From the NCBI GenBank assembly GCA_964387685.1, contig CAYLXK010000015.1, positions 62,001 to 126,000 of the forward strand: a stretch of 64,000 nucleotides of DNA, written 5' to 3'. The position numbers and the translations under genes are program-made. Position 1 is the first letter of the stretch, and each line of letters starts with the position of its first letter. Below the pieces are notes generated by a model, which saw nothing but the letters and a program-made list of their open reading frames with translations, searched no databases and was not told the DNA's origin. Positions 26,701 through 35,592 of this stretch are shown one piece after another. The DNA is from Bryobacter sp964387685. GTDB lineage: Bacteria > Acidobacteriota > Terriglobia > Bryobacterales > Bryobacteraceae.

Positions 26701-27909
26701 TTGAAACGAGAAATCTTTAAAGCATTCGAATACCCCGAATTCCGGCTGATGTGGCTGGGTGCCTGTATTTCGTCTATCGGCACGTGGATGCAGAAGCTGG
26801 CCCAGAGCTGGCTGGTCTACGAGCTGACGGGCAACCCGTATTACCTGGGGCTGGACGCATTCTTGGGGGAAATCCCGATCTTTCTCTTTTCGATCCTGGG
26901 CGGGGTGGTGGCGGACCGGAAAGACCGGCGGAAGGTGTTGGTGGTATCGCAGTTGGTGCAGATGCTGTGCGCGGTGGCACTGGCGCTGCGCTTCGCCATG
27001 GGTGGCGTGCATGTATGGGAAATCCTTTGCCTGAGCTTTGTGACAGGAACGGCACAAGCGTTTGGCGGGCCGGCTTACCAGGCGCTGATTCCGGCGCTGG
27101 TGAAAAAGGAAGACCTGCAGAACGCGATTGCGATGAACTCAATCCAGTTCAACGTGGCGCGCATAATCGGGCCGACGCTGGGGGGGCTGGCGTTGGCCAA
27201 GCTGGGGGCGGTATGGTGCTTCGGCTTAAATGCGCTGAGCTTTGTGGCGGTGATTGTGACGCTGCTGAAGTTGCAGCCCCGGCCGCCAGCGGCCACGAAC
27301 GCCAAGGAACCGGTGCTGGAATCGATGCAGGTGGGGATTCGCTTTATTGGGGGGCGCAATGAAATGTTGGCGCTGGTGGGGCTGGCGTTTTTAATGACGA
27401 TGCTGGGGATACCGGTGATGACCTTCTTACCGGTGTTCGCCAAAGACGTGCTGCAAGGGGGAAGCGAGGGGTTTTCGACGCTGCTGGTGGTGTCGGGAGT
27501 AGGCAGTGTACTGGGGGGGCTGTTTGTGGCCTCAACCAGCAGGCATCCGCGCAAAGGGCTGATTGCATTGATCACCATTGCGGCATTGGGCGTGTTTACG
27601 CTGGGTTTTGCGCTGTCGACGAATTTCATCCTGAGCTGCGTGTTTTTGTTTCTGGGCGGGGCGGCGCTGATTGCGTGCTTTGGGCTGGTGAGCTCGCTGG
27701 TGCAGTTGTTGACGGAAGACTCGATGCGGGGGCGCGTGATGAGCGTATATAACGTGGCGTTTCGGGGCGGAATGCCGTTTGGGAGCTTCGCGTCGGGAAA
27801 GTTGATTGAAGGATTTGGGGCGCCGCAGGTGGTGGCGGCTAACGGGATTCTGCTGGTGGTATTGAGCGCGGTGTACCTGATTACGCAGCCGAAGGTGAGG
27901 AGACTATGA
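26701..27909 (+). CDS. MFS transporter, EntS/MFS_3 type
   Basis: A 402-residue transporter with about twelve hydrophobic segments. The opening YPEFRLMWLGACISSIGTWM and the loop GGVVADRKDRRKVLVVSQLV are typical of the drug/siderophore-exporting MFS_3 branch. The second half carries TEDSMRGRVMSVYNVAFRGG. A TTG start gives the usual N-terminus. The last 4 bases overlap the SDR gene, so the two are coupled. Substrate cannot be inferred. Confidence 0.9.
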   Translation: MKREIFKAFEYPEFRLMWLGACISSIGTWMQKLAQSWLVYELTGNPYYLGLDAFLGEIPIFLFSILGGVVADRKDRRKVLVVSQLVQMLCAVALALRFAMGGVHVWEILCLSFVTGTAQAFGGPAYQALIPALVKKEDLQNAIAMNSIQFNVARIIGPTLGGLALAKLGAVWCFGLNALSFVAVIVTLLKLQPRPPAATNAKEPVLESMQVGIRFIGGRNEMLALVGLAFLMTMLGIPVMTFLPVFAKDVLQGGSEGFSTLLVVSGVGSVLGGLFVASTSRHPRKGLIALITIAALGVFTLGFALSTNFILSCVFLFLGGAALIACFGLVSSLVQLLTEDSMRGRVMSVYNVAFRGGMPFGSFASGKLIEGFGAPQVVAANGILLVVLSAVYLITQPKVRRL

Positions 27910-28682
27910 GCGTACGTTGGCGGCTGGACGGGTATAAGGCGGTAGTAACTGGGGGCGGGCGTGGGATTGGGCGCGCGATCGTGGAGGAGTTTCTGGAGTT
28001 GGGGGCGACCGTGCTGAGCGCGGACCTGCGGAGCGGGACTGCACTAGACGGGCTGACACAGGTGGAATGCGATTTGGCGAGCGAGGCGGGACGGGCGGAG
28101 CTGATCGCGCGGTTAGGGGATGGCTTCGACGCGGTGGATGTGCTGGTAAACAACGCGGGGATCAACATCCGGAAGTACACCAAGGATTATTCGTTCGCCG
28201 AGTACCAGCGGATCATCGACGTGAACTTATCGAGCGTATGGGACCTTTCGCGGCTGCTGTATCCCAGGCTCGCAGCGGCGGGCGCGCGACGCACGAGTGG
28301 CGCCAGCGTGATTCACATTGGAAGCGTGGCGGGATTGCAGAGTGTCGGGTCGGGATCGGCATATTCGGCGACGAAGGCCGCCTTGGGACATTTGGCGAAG
28401 TACTTCGCGGTGGAGTGGGCAGGCGCGAATATTCGGGTGAATACCGTGGCGCCGGGGTGGATCAAGACGCCGTTGACGGAGCGGATACAGGAAAGCGCGT
28501 CGGCGGTGAGAGTCATTCAAGAGCGGACACCGATGGGGAGGATGGGGGAGGCCCGAGAGATCGCGGCGGTGGTGGCGTTTGCGGCAATGCCGGCGGCCAG
28601 CTACTTGAGTGGGGCGGTGATTCCGGTGGATGGAGCGATGACGGCATTCACGATGGACATCACGGCGGCGCTGGAGGGGTAG
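27906..28682 (+). CDS. Short-chain dehydrogenase/reductase
   Basis: A 258-residue classical SDR. The dinucleotide motif is TGGGRGIGRAIVEEF, the NNAG motif is VLVNNAGINIRK, and the catalytic Ser-Tyr-Lys set lies in IGSVAGLQSVGSGSAYSATK. The C-terminal AAMPAASYLSGAVIPVDGAM is standard. NAD(P)H-dependent oxidation or reduction of an unknown alcohol or ketone is expected. The gene overlaps the MFS gene by 4 bases; the terminal LEG codons create a GGAGG sequence just before the next possible small gene. Confidence 0.9.
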   Translation: MSVRWRLDGYKAVVTGGGRGIGRAIVEEFLELGATVLSADLRSGTALDGLTQVECDLASEAGRAELIARLGDGFDAVDVLVNNAGINIRKYTKDYSFAEYQRIIDVNLSSVWDLSRLLYPRLAAAGARRTSGASVIHIGSVAGLQSVGSGSAYSATKAALGHLAKYFAVEWAGANIRVNTVAPGWIKTPLTERIQESASAVRVIQERTPMGRMGEAREIAAVVAFAAMPAASYLSGAVIPVDGAMTAFTMDITAALEG

Positions 28683-28959
28683 GTGGGGGGGGGTAACCTG
28701 AAGGCCTCGTGGCGCGCCCCGCGGATTCTCGAGGGCCCCCGATGGATGTATCCGATGACCAAGTTGAGCAAGTTCGAAGCGCCGGAGAGGATGATGTGGG
28801 AAGGCGGCATGCCTCTAGGGATGATTCTTTGATGGGTGGCTGGCGCCGACGATTGAGGGGGCGATTCCCGATTTGCAGCGGGCCTTTGAGGAGTTTGCGG
28901 CAGCGTCGAAGCGGAAGGCGGTAGAGTACGGGTCTAGGTGGGGCGAGGGAGGCGGATGA
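28683..28959 (+). pseudogene. Small reading frame split by a CTT-TGA junction (+1 frameshift or remnant)
   Basis: Directly after the SDR stop, a GTG at 28683 preceded by GGAGG opens a frame through a run of nine G (28685-28693). It continues as protein-like sequence (NLKASWRAPRILEGPRWMYP, then MTKLSKFEAPERMMWEGGMP) to CTT at 28827-28829 followed by TGA. Read one base forward from that point, coding-like sequence continues as DGWLAPTIEGAIPDLQRAFE and EFAAASKRKAVEYGSRWGEG to TGA at 28957-28959. Both halves look more like protein than the other frames. It could be a decayed gene, a base-call error, or a true +1 frameshift. The family is not recognised. Confidence 0.4.
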
Positions 28960-29347
28960 GGATTTTCAAGAGCGGCTGAAATGCGGGAGGAAGAGGGTCT
29001 GGGGGCGGTGCCGCGGCGGCGGCCTGCCAATCGCCAGCGAGGAAGAAATCCAGCCAAGGCGGCAAGGCCGGGCCGGTTTCGGGCAAGGAGTGGGCGAGGG
29101 AGTCGGCGTCCTGGATCTCGGCTCCGCCATCGGAATCCCAGCGGGAAGCGGGTAGGTGAGCGGTCCAGGCTTCGTTATAGAGGACGAAGAAATGGCGGCT
29201 CCAGGCGCAGCAGGCACGAGCGGCGAGAGGCCAGTCCGCAGCAAGAGATTGAGCGGCGGAGTAGAAGTCCGCGCCCAGTGCGTAATGAACGTGGTGGCCG
29301 CTGGACTGGAAGAACCGGCCCAGCGGCGTTTGGGCGCACGAAGACAA
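28934..29347 (-). CDS. Hypothetical protein, weakly supported
   Basis: A 137-residue frame beginning with TTG 4 bases after the stop of the alcohol dehydrogenase gene. Its composition is protein-like (YSAAQSLAADWPLAARACCA, WLDFFLAGDWQAAAA) and rich in Trp and Ala, but no family is recognised and no clear ribosome-binding site precedes the TTG. It fills the otherwise empty stretch between 28960 and 29351. If real, it would be co-transcribed with the dehydrogenase and overlap the convergent small frame by 26 bases. Confidence 0.4.
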   Translation of the reverse strand: MSSCAQTPLGRFFQSSGHHVHYALGADFYSAAQSLAADWPLAARACCAWSRHFFVLYNEAWTAHLPASRWDSDGGAEIQDADSLAHSLPETGPALPPWLDFFLAGDWQAAAAAPPPDPLPPAFQPLLKILIRLPRPT

Positions 29348-29351
29348 GCGG

Positions 29352-30410
29352 TTATTGCTGGATTGAAGCCATGTCGATGACGAAACGGTACTTGACGTCG
29401 CTCTTCAAGAGGCGGTCATAGGCTTCGTTGATTTTCTGGATCGGGATGAGTTCGATTTCGGAGGTGATGTTGTGTTGTCCGCAGAAATCAAGCATTTCCT
29501 GGGTTTCGGCAAGGCCTCCGATTAGGGAGCCGGCGAAGGACTTGCGGCCAAAGATGAGGCCAAAGACGCCGACCGGCAGAGGCGTGGCGGGGGCGCCCAC
29601 CATGCAGATGGTGCCATTGCGCTTGAGCAGGGAGATGTAGGCGTTGACGTCGTGCTCGGCAGAAACGCAATCGAGGATGAAATCGAAGGAAAAAGCATGG
29701 GGGGCCATCTGGGCGGGATCTTTGCTGACGACGACCTGGGAGGCGCCGAGGCGGAGACCGTCTTCGATCTTGTTGGGGGAAGTGGTGAAGAGGACGACTT
29801 CGGCACCAAAGGCTTTGGCAAACTTGACGGCCATGTGGCCGAGGCCGCCGAGGCCGACGACGCCGACTTTCTGGCCGGGGGCAACTTTCCAGTGGCGGAG
29901 GGGCGAGTAGGTGGTGATGCCGGCGCAAAGCAGGGGCGCGGCGGCGGCGAGATCCAGATTGGCCGGGACTTTAAGGACGAAGCGGTGGTCCACCACGATC
30001 GCTTCCGAGTAGCCGCCAAAGGTGTAAGCGCGGGAATGGCGGTCCGGACTGTTGTAGGTGAAAGTTGAACCCTTCGCGCAATAGACCTCCTCATCGGCAG
30101 TGCAAGCGGGACATTCTCCGCAGGAATCGACGAGGCAACCCACGGCGGCCAGATCGCCGGGCTGGAATTTGGTAACGGCCGAGCCAACTTTGACGACGCG
30201 GCCGACAATTTCGTGCCCGGGGACGCAGGGGTACCGAGTGGGCATCATATCCTTCCACTCGTTGCGGGCTTGGTGGAGGTCAGAGTGGCAAACGCCACAG
30301 TAGAGGATTTCAATGTGAACGTCGGCGGGGGTGGGCTCGCGGCGTTCAATCGTGTGAGCGGCAAGAGGAGAGGTTTCGGTATGGGCGGCGTAGGCGCGCG
30401 TGCTCGGCAT
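29352..30410 (-). CDS. Zinc-dependent alcohol dehydrogenase, YahK/cinnamyl type
   Basis: A 352-residue medium-chain dehydrogenase. Catalytic zinc ligands are Cys41 (GVCHSD), His66-Glu67 (PGHEIVG) and Cys162 (LLCAG). The four structural-zinc cysteines are at 97, 100, 103 and 111. The nucleotide motif is VGVVGLGGLGHMAVKFAKAF. This branch reduces a broad range of aldehydes, usually with NADPH. Nothing in the neighbourhood fixes a substrate. Confidence 0.93.
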   Translation of the reverse strand: MPSTRAYAAHTETSPLAAHTIERREPTPADVHIEILYCGVCHSDLHQARNEWKDMMPTRYPCVPGHEIVGRVVKVGSAVTKFQPGDLAAVGCLVDSCGECPACTADEEVYCAKGSTFTYNSPDRHSRAYTFGGYSEAIVVDHRFVLKVPANLDLAAAAPLLCAGITTYSPLRHWKVAPGQKVGVVGLGGLGHMAVKFAKAFGAEVVLFTTSPNKIEDGLRLGASQVVVSKDPAQMAPHAFSFDFILDCVSAEHDVNAYISLLKRNGTICMVGAPATPLPVGVFGLIFGRKSFAGSLIGGLAETQEMLDFCGQHNITSEIELIPIQKINEAYDRLLKSDVKYRFVIDMASIQQ

Positions 30411-30471
30411 TTGCCCAAGATAGCAAGGAAGGGCCGCGACTTATTGCAAGTCGATTATCACTTTAGGCAAT

Positions 30472-31296
30472 TTAGACGCGCGAGTAACTGGTAACTTCGG
30501 GAAGGGCATACGGGGCTTGGCCGGCAAAAATTTCCTCAAACAGCTTGAGGGTAGAAGCCTGGAGGCCGTGAGCCGCCGCGAGGATATGCCGGGAGCTCAT
30601 GACATGGGGGGCGCCGTGCATGTCGGTAACGAGACCGCCGGCCTCCTCGACCAGCAATTTCCCGGCGGCCAGATCCCAGGGGTTGAGGCCGAATTCCCAA
30701 AAGGCGTCGAGGCGTCCGGAGGCAACATAGGCAAGGTCGATGGCGGCGGAACCGCCCCGGCGCACTCCGTGGGAGATCATCGCAAGCTGGTAATAGAAGT
30801 GAATGTTGATGTTGTGATGGCGGCGGCGGCTGGGAAAGCCGGTGGAGAAAAGGCCATCCTCGATGCGATCGGCCTTGGAGACGGAGAGGCGTTCTCCGTT
30901 CAGGTAAGCGCCCGCGCCTTTTTCGGCGGTGAACATTTCATTGCGCGTGAAGTCGTACACGACGCCCGCCACGATTTCGCCATGCTTTTCGAGGCCGAGG
31001 GTGGTGTTATAGACCGGGTAACCATGGGCGAAGTTAGTTGTACCGTCCAAAGGATCGACATACCAGCAGTATTCACTGCGCATTTCTTCGTTGTTGCCTT
31101 CTTCGGCGACAATGCCGTGCGTGGGAAAAGCGGCACGAAGACGGGAGACGATGTGCAGCTCAGAGGCGCGGTCGGCGGCGGTGACGAGGTCGGATTCCCC
31201 CTTGATCTCATAGCCAATGGAGCGAAGGCGGAGATCCTCAATGATGGCGGCGGCCTCACGGGCGATGGCCGCGGCGGTTTCGACAAAGCTGCTCAT
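30472..31296 (-). CDS. suhB: Inositol monophosphatase family protein
   Basis: A 274-residue Mg2+-dependent phosphatase. The metal site is formed by AEEGNNEE (Glu65/66 region) and DPLDGTTNFAHG (Asp81, Asp84), and the second signature is WDLAAGKLLVEEAGG. Family members hydrolyse inositol phosphate and related substrates; SuhB also influences rRNA transcription. The gene lies 6 bases after the Hfq-like small gene and in the same direction as the VWA gene, suggesting one operon. Confidence 0.9.
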   Translation of the reverse strand: MSSFVETAAAIAREAAAIIEDLRLRSIGYEIKGESDLVTAADRASELHIVSRLRAAFPTHGIVAEEGNNEEMRSEYCWYVDPLDGTTNFAHGYPVYNTTLGLEKHGEIVAGVVYDFTRNEMFTAEKGAGAYLNGERLSVSKADRIEDGLFSTGFPSRRRHHNINIHFYYQLAMISHGVRRGGSAAIDLAYVASGRLDAFWEFGLNPWDLAAGKLLVEEAGGLVTDMHGAPHVMSSRHILAAAHGLQASTLKLFEEIFAGQAPYALPEVTSYSRV

Positions 31297-31302
31297 GGGC
31301 GT

Positions 31303-31533
31303 TTAGGCGGACTCCTCAAGATAGGCGACGTCTTCGCGGGGCACGAGGCGGGTTTCACCCTCGGGGGTTTCGATGGCAATGGATTCTTCTGTGGCGAAAA
31401 GAGCGCGGCCGCTGAGGCGTTCGAGATCGTGCAGGCGCAGGGTAACGCCCGTCTTATTGCGAGCCAGTTCTTTCCAGTACAGGGACTCGGCCTTGGTTTC
31501 GAGCGGCGCTTTGGATTTTTTCGTTTTCGGCAT
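31303..31533 (-). CDS. Small Hfq/Sm-like protein candidate
   Basis: A 76-residue protein with a basic N-terminal tail (MPKTKKSKAPLETKAESLYW), a short helix, and then a five-strand-like pattern: GVTLRLHDLERLSGRALFAT, ESIAIETPEGETRLVPREDV and AYLEE. The spacing resembles an Sm fold (Sm1 with 'xGxxx', Sm2 with a basic/hydrophobic strand before a final 'hYL'), and acidobacterial Hfq-annotated proteins share the helix-then-Sm layout. The canonical Sm2 YKH is absent. The RNA-binding role is inference. It sits between the VWA gene and suhB. Confidence 0.6.
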   Translation of the reverse strand: MPKTKKSKAPLETKAESLYWKELARNKTGVTLRLHDLERLSGRALFATEESIAIETPEGETRLVPREDVAYLEESA

Positions 31534-31539
31534 GAACGA

Positions 31540-32442
31540 CTAGAGCGTCTCCTCATAGTAGCCAGTGCGCGCTTGGACGCGCAAACCGGGCCGCTTTACG
31601 CCGACCTGAAGCCGATGAAACTTTTCCTTCGCTCCCTCAACGCCACGCGGGTAGAAGCCAAGGAGGTATTGGGTGCGGAGTTCGCGAAGGATTTCCGTGA
31701 AGCTTTCCGTGAGGCGCTCGAAACCGCCGGGTAGGAGAACGCGGCCGCCGGTGCGTTCGGCCATCAACTGGAGCGCGTTCTCACCGCCGACGTTGCGGCC
31801 GGGATCATTCAGGACCGGAGTTACTAAGATAGGATAAATGGCTGCTTGCGCACGCTGGGCGGCCATGAGTGCGTCGGGGAACTTTTTGTAACTGGCTGTA
31901 TCGCCGCCGTCGGTAACGAGAATGATCACTTTGCGGCCGTCGCGGCCTTCCAGCTCTTCCCCGGCGAGATAAATGGCGTCATAGAGCGAGGTACCCGCGC
32001 CCGGTTGGAGGTTTTTCAGGGCGTTCTCGAGGCGAGGGAGACGGCGCGTAAAGCTGGCGACGAGGTCGACGGCATGGTTAAAGGTGATGAGAGCAATGGA
32101 ATCGTCTTCATTGCCCTCGTTGATCAAGGTACGGGCGAAACGGATAGCGGCATCCGTCTCGTATTTGAGCTCTTTGATGACACTGGCGGAGATATCCAGT
32201 AGAAGAGAGACGCGTAAGGGCTGTTGCGTAGAGCGCTCAAAAACGGCTATTTGCTGCGGGACCGCGTTATCGGTGATGTGGAAATCCTCTTTATCGAGGC
32301 CGCCGATCAGGGCGCCGAATTCGTTCTTAACATTGGCCAAGACGCGGATGAGACGGACATCGACGCGGATCGTGGGGGATTCCTGGGCGCGGGCAGCGGC
32401 GAGACTGCCCGTCAAGGCGAGGGCTTGGCGGCGGGTGAACAT
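31540..32442 (-). CDS. VWFA-related acidobacterial-type secreted protein
   Basis: A 300-residue von Willebrand type A protein with a Tat-like signal (MFTRRQALALTGSLAAARA). After a short beta domain (VRLIRVLANVKNEFGALIGG, LDKEDFHITDNAV) comes the VWA domain with an intact metal site: DISAS at 83-87, Thr151 in PGAGTSLYD and Asp178 in LVTDGGD. This architecture is the one named 'VWFA-related domain, acidobacterial' and supports the phylum assignment. It likely mediates protein contacts outside the membrane. The Hfq-like gene follows 6 bases later. Confidence 0.9.
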   Translation of the reverse strand: MFTRRQALALTGSLAAARAQESPTIRVDVRLIRVLANVKNEFGALIGGLDKEDFHITDNAVPQQIAVFERSTQQPLRVSLLLDISASVIKELKYETDAAIRFARTLINEGNEDDSIALITFNHAVDLVASFTRRLPRLENALKNLQPGAGTSLYDAIYLAGEELEGRDGRKVIILVTDGGDTASYKKFPDALMAAQRAQAAIYPILVTPVLNDPGRNVGGENALQLMAERTGGRVLLPGGFERLTESFTEILRELRTQYLLGFYPRGVEGAKEKFHRLQVGVKRPGLRVQARTGYYEETL

Positions 32443-32515
32443 GAGGACGCGAAGGAAGCCGAAGCTCCCAAGCTAACAGACGCGGGGGGAGCGGAGGGGG
32501 ATTCAGGCGGGAGGA

Positions 32516-33145
32516 TTATTCGGGTTGGGGGCCATATTCGGGTTGGGGGCCTAGGAAGTCCAACACCGAGACGGGCAGGCGAAATTTGCCCACGGGAACT
32601 TCGAGTGTTTCGGGACCGCTGAGGCGCTGCAGGGAGGTGTAGCGGCCGTCGATGGGTAAGGAGAAGATTTCGATAGCGCGTTCGGGGATGTTGACGATCC
32701 AGTAATGGGGGATGCCGGCGCGGGCGTAGATTTCAGCTTTCCATCGCTGGTCCCGATCGAGAGACGTAGAGGCGACTTCAACGACGAGGAGGATCTCGTC
32801 GGCGCGCGGGTGCCGCTGCTCAAAAGAGGATTCGGGCCCACGGACCAACATGGCGTCCGGTTCCGGCTCACTCCGCGGAAGCGTAATGGGGTCTTCGGAG
32901 GCCGCGAAACAACCGGGAGGGCAATTGGCCGCCAACCAACGGAAGACGCGGCGCTTGGTGGACCTATGAGGTGGATTCTTGGACATTTTGTTGACGATGT
33001 AGCCGTCAAGGAGTTCCACGTGGGAATTGGCATCAAAGAAGCCAAGGCGGATGAGTTCGTGGTACTCGTCGACACTGAGTCGGCGAAGGGGCTCGTTAGG
33101 GAGGGGGGCCTCGCGAGATTCGACAAGGTGTGCAACCAAGGCCAT
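32516..33145 (-). CDS. Uma2 family endonuclease-like protein, second copy
   Basis: A 209-residue Uma2/DUF820 protein. Core residues are in EPEPDAMLVRG (Asp) and ILLVVEVASTSLDRDQRWKA (Glu, Lys). The start of the fold is LSVDEYHELIRLGFF, then HVELLDGYIVNKMSKNPPHR. It ends in GPQPEYGPQPE, a duplication encoded by an 18-base tandem repeat at 32518-32551. The two Uma2 genes in the window are not close copies of each other. Function is unknown. Confidence 0.85.
   Translation of the reverse strand: MALVAHLVESREAPLPNEPLRRLSVDEYHELIRLGFFDANSHVELLDGYIVNKMSKNPPHRSTKRRVFRWLAANCPPGCFAASEDPITLPRSEPEPDAMLVRGPESSFEQRHPRADEILLVVEVASTSLDRDQRWKAEIYARAGIPHYWIVNIPERAIEIFSLPIDGRYTSLQRLSGPETLEVPVGKFRLPVSVLDFLGPQPEYGPQPE
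32518..32551. repeat. Short tandem repeat, 18-base unit
   Basis: The unit ATTCGGGTTGGGGGCCAT occurs at 32518-32535 and again, less its last two bases, at 32536-32551. It lies inside the 3' end of the Uma2-like gene and duplicates the GPQPEY residues. It probably arose by slippage. Confidence 0.8.
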
Positions 33146-33251
33146 GAAACCAGTTTAGTTTATGACAACGAAATGGGACGGGAAGGCTTGCACTTTCGCA
33201 GTTTCTTTGCCATCCTAAAGGGCGTTCCCAAAAACAATCCCGAGAGGCTTC

Positions 33252-34412
33252 ATGTTTAACCATTTGCCCTTGATTCTGAAAAATACCTGGCGTAACAAGC
33301 GCAGGACGTTCTTGACGCTAGGAAGTATTGCGGCATCGCTGTGCTTATTGGGCTTCTTGCTGTCGATTTACAACATGTTCTATCTGGAGCCGTCCAGCGC
33401 GGACCAAGCTTACCGGTTGATTACAAGGAACCGGGTGTCGTTGGCGAATCCGCTGCCGGCGTCCTACCAAGCGCGGATTGCGCAGGTGAAGGGTGTGGAC
33501 GAGGTGACGATCTTCCAGTGGTTCGGCGGCACCTATAAGGATAACCGGGACACGAAGAACTTCTTCCCGCGTTTTGCGGTGGAACCCAGCAAATTGCGCC
33601 GCATTTATCCCGAGTACAAGATAGCGGACGATCAGTACCAGGCTTTTGTGAGCGAGCGGACTTCCTGTGTGGTGGGCCGGAAGCTGGCCAATACGCACGG
33701 ATTCCAGCTGGGCTCGAAGATCCAGGTAGTAGGGGATATCTTTCCGGTGACGCTGGATTTAACAGTGCGGGCCATTTACGACTCCGACCGAGATAACGAA
33801 GCGATGTATTTTCATTACGCCTATCTCAACCAAAGCTTAAGCAAAGGGCTCATGGATTCCGTGGGGACTTTTGTGATCCGGATGGCGAACCCCGACGATT
33901 CCACGCGCATCTCGCAGGAAGTGGATGCGATGTTCCGGAATGCGCCGGTGCAAACCAAGACGGAGACGGAGCGCGCCTTTGAACTTTCGTTCCTGGCGTT
34001 TTTAGGGAACGTGAAGGCGTTTTTGTTTGCAATTTTTTCGGCGATCACATTCACGGTACTGCTAGTAAGCGGAAACACCATGGCGATGGCGGTGCGGGAA
34101 CGTGTGAAGGAAGTGGGGATTCTAAAGACGCTGGGCTTTACGAACGGGAAGATTTTCTCGCTGTTGATGGGCGAGAGCGTCATCATCTCATTGCTGGGCG
34201 GGGCGGTAGGGTTGACGCTAACGGTGTTTCTGGTATCGGCCTTGCGCAATACGCCCTCGACCTTTGCCGATATGAGCCGGATGCGCACGCCGCCCTGGCT
34301 GATTGGGGTGTCGCTACTAATTGCAGTCGCGATTGGACTGGTGAGTTCCGCTGTGCCGGCGTGGATGGCTTCGCGGCGCTCCATCATCGATGCGATGCGG
34401 GTGACGGAATAG
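33252..34412 (+). CDS. ABC transporter permease, FtsX/MacB type (first)
   Basis: A 386-residue permease with one N-terminal transmembrane helix (TLGSIAASLCLLGFLLSIYN), a periplasmic domain of about 230 residues and three C-terminal helices, ending with the FtsX-type AVPAWMASRRSIIDAMRVTE. The cytoplasmic loop VKEVGILKTLGFTNGKIFSL is the coupling segment that contacts the ATPase. It is the first gene of a four-gene operon with a second permease (1-base gap), an adaptor and an ATPase. Confidence 0.9.
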   Translation: MFNHLPLILKNTWRNKRRTFLTLGSIAASLCLLGFLLSIYNMFYLEPSSADQAYRLITRNRVSLANPLPASYQARIAQVKGVDEVTIFQWFGGTYKDNRDTKNFFPRFAVEPSKLRRIYPEYKIADDQYQAFVSERTSCVVGRKLANTHGFQLGSKIQVVGDIFPVTLDLTVRAIYDSDRDNEAMYFHYAYLNQSLSKGLMDSVGTFVIRMANPDDSTRISQEVDAMFRNAPVQTKTETERAFELSFLAFLGNVKAFLFAIFSAITFTVLLVSGNTMAMAVRERVKEVGILKTLGFTNGKIFSLLMGESVIISLLGGAVGLTLTVFLVSALRNTPSTFADMSRMRTPPWLIGVSLLIAVAIGLVSSAVPAWMASRRSIIDAMRVTE

Positions 34413-34413
34413 T

Positions 34414-35580
34414 ATGGCGATCCCGTTCTCTTACAACTGGCGCAATCTGACGGCGCGCAAGACGACAACGTTGATGACGGCCTTAGGGATCGCCCTAACC
34501 GTGGCGGTGTTGTTGGCAACATCAGCACTAGTAAACGGCTTGGAAACTTCGCTGACGTCCACCGGGCATCCTCTGCAATTGTTGATTATGCGCAAAGGCG
34601 CTACGGCGGAGTTAAACTCCAGCCGGTCGCCAGAGGATTTTCAGATTGTGAAGACGAAACCGGGGATCGCCAAGAATGTTGCGGGCGAGCCGCTCGTCTC
34701 TTTGGAATTAGTGACGGTGGTGGTGTTGGAAGGGCCGACGGCGCCGGGCGGTATCAACATCAGCGTGCGCGGCATTCAACCGGCGGGTTGGGATCTGCGG
34801 GAGAACCTGAAGATAACAGCCGGCAGGAAGTTTCAACCTGGACGGCGCGAGGTGGTGGTGGGCCGGGGCTTGAGCGAGCGCTATCCGATGGCGGCGCTGG
34901 GGCAGAAGATCGATTTCGGACGCGGGGCCTGGGAGGTGGTGGGCGTGATGGACGGCGGAAAGTCGGCCGCTAATAGTGAAATGTTTTGCGATTTGAATCA
35001 ACTTTCGTCCGATCAAAACCGCACGACGGCGTTGAGTTCGATACTGGTGAGGGCCACGGATGAAGTCTCGCTTGAGGCACTGAAGAACGACTTGACCAAC
35101 GACCGCCGCTTGAATGCCGAGGCGCCGCCGGAGAAAGCCTATTACGCCTCGCAAACCAGCGCGGCGGCGCCGATTCAGTTTTTAGGAATCTTTGTCGCGG
35201 CGATCATGGCCGTGGGGTCGTGCTTTGCGGCGATGAATACCATGTATGCGGCGGTGGCACGGCGAGCTGCGGAAATCGGCACGCTGCGGGTATTGGGGTT
35301 CTCGAAGATGTCGATCCTCGGCAGCTTTTTGGTCGAATCCATCTTGTTGAGCCTGCTGGGAGGAGTGATCGGGTGTTTATTGGTACTTCCCTTGAACAAC
35401 CTGCAGGCGGGCATAGGGAGCTTTGTGACTTTTTCCGAGATCAGCTTCGATTTCCAGGTGACGCCGGGCCTGATGGCGGTGGGCATTCTATTCGCGCTGG
35501 TCTTAGGCGCGTTGGGCGGATTGTTCCCGGCGGGCACGGCGGCGAGGAAAGAAATCCTGGCGGCGCTAAAGCAGAACTAA
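34414..35580 (+). CDS. ABC transporter permease, FtsX/MacB type (second)
   Basis: A 388-residue permease of the same layout as its neighbour: one N-terminal helix (TALGIALTVAVLLATSALVN), a large periplasmic domain and three C-terminal helices with the coupling segment RRAAEIGTLRVLGFSKMSIL. The two permeases differ clearly in sequence and probably form a heterodimer, as in LolC/LolE. Usual MacB proteins have the ATPase fused, while here it is separate, the fourth gene of the operon. Confidence 0.9.
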   Translation: MAIPFSYNWRNLTARKTTTLMTALGIALTVAVLLATSALVNGLETSLTSTGHPLQLLIMRKGATAELNSSRSPEDFQIVKTKPGIAKNVAGEPLVSLELVTVVVLEGPTAPGGINISVRGIQPAGWDLRENLKITAGRKFQPGRREVVVGRGLSERYPMAALGQKIDFGRGAWEVVGVMDGGKSAANSEMFCDLNQLSSDQNRTTALSSILVRATDEVSLEALKNDLTNDRRLNAEAPPEKAYYASQTSAAAPIQFLGIFVAAIMAVGSCFAAMNTMYAAVARRAAEIGTLRVLGFSKMSILGSFLVESILLSLLGGVIGCLLVLPLNNLQAGIGSFVTFSEISFDFQVTPGLMAVGILFALVLGALGGLFPAGTAARKEILAALKQN

Positions 35581-35592
35581 CTGAGGAGTAAC

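Noticed and set aside
28601..28810. Minus-strand 69-codon frame over the SDR end and the small split frame
   Set aside because: No ribosome-binding site and mostly antisense to the SDR gene.
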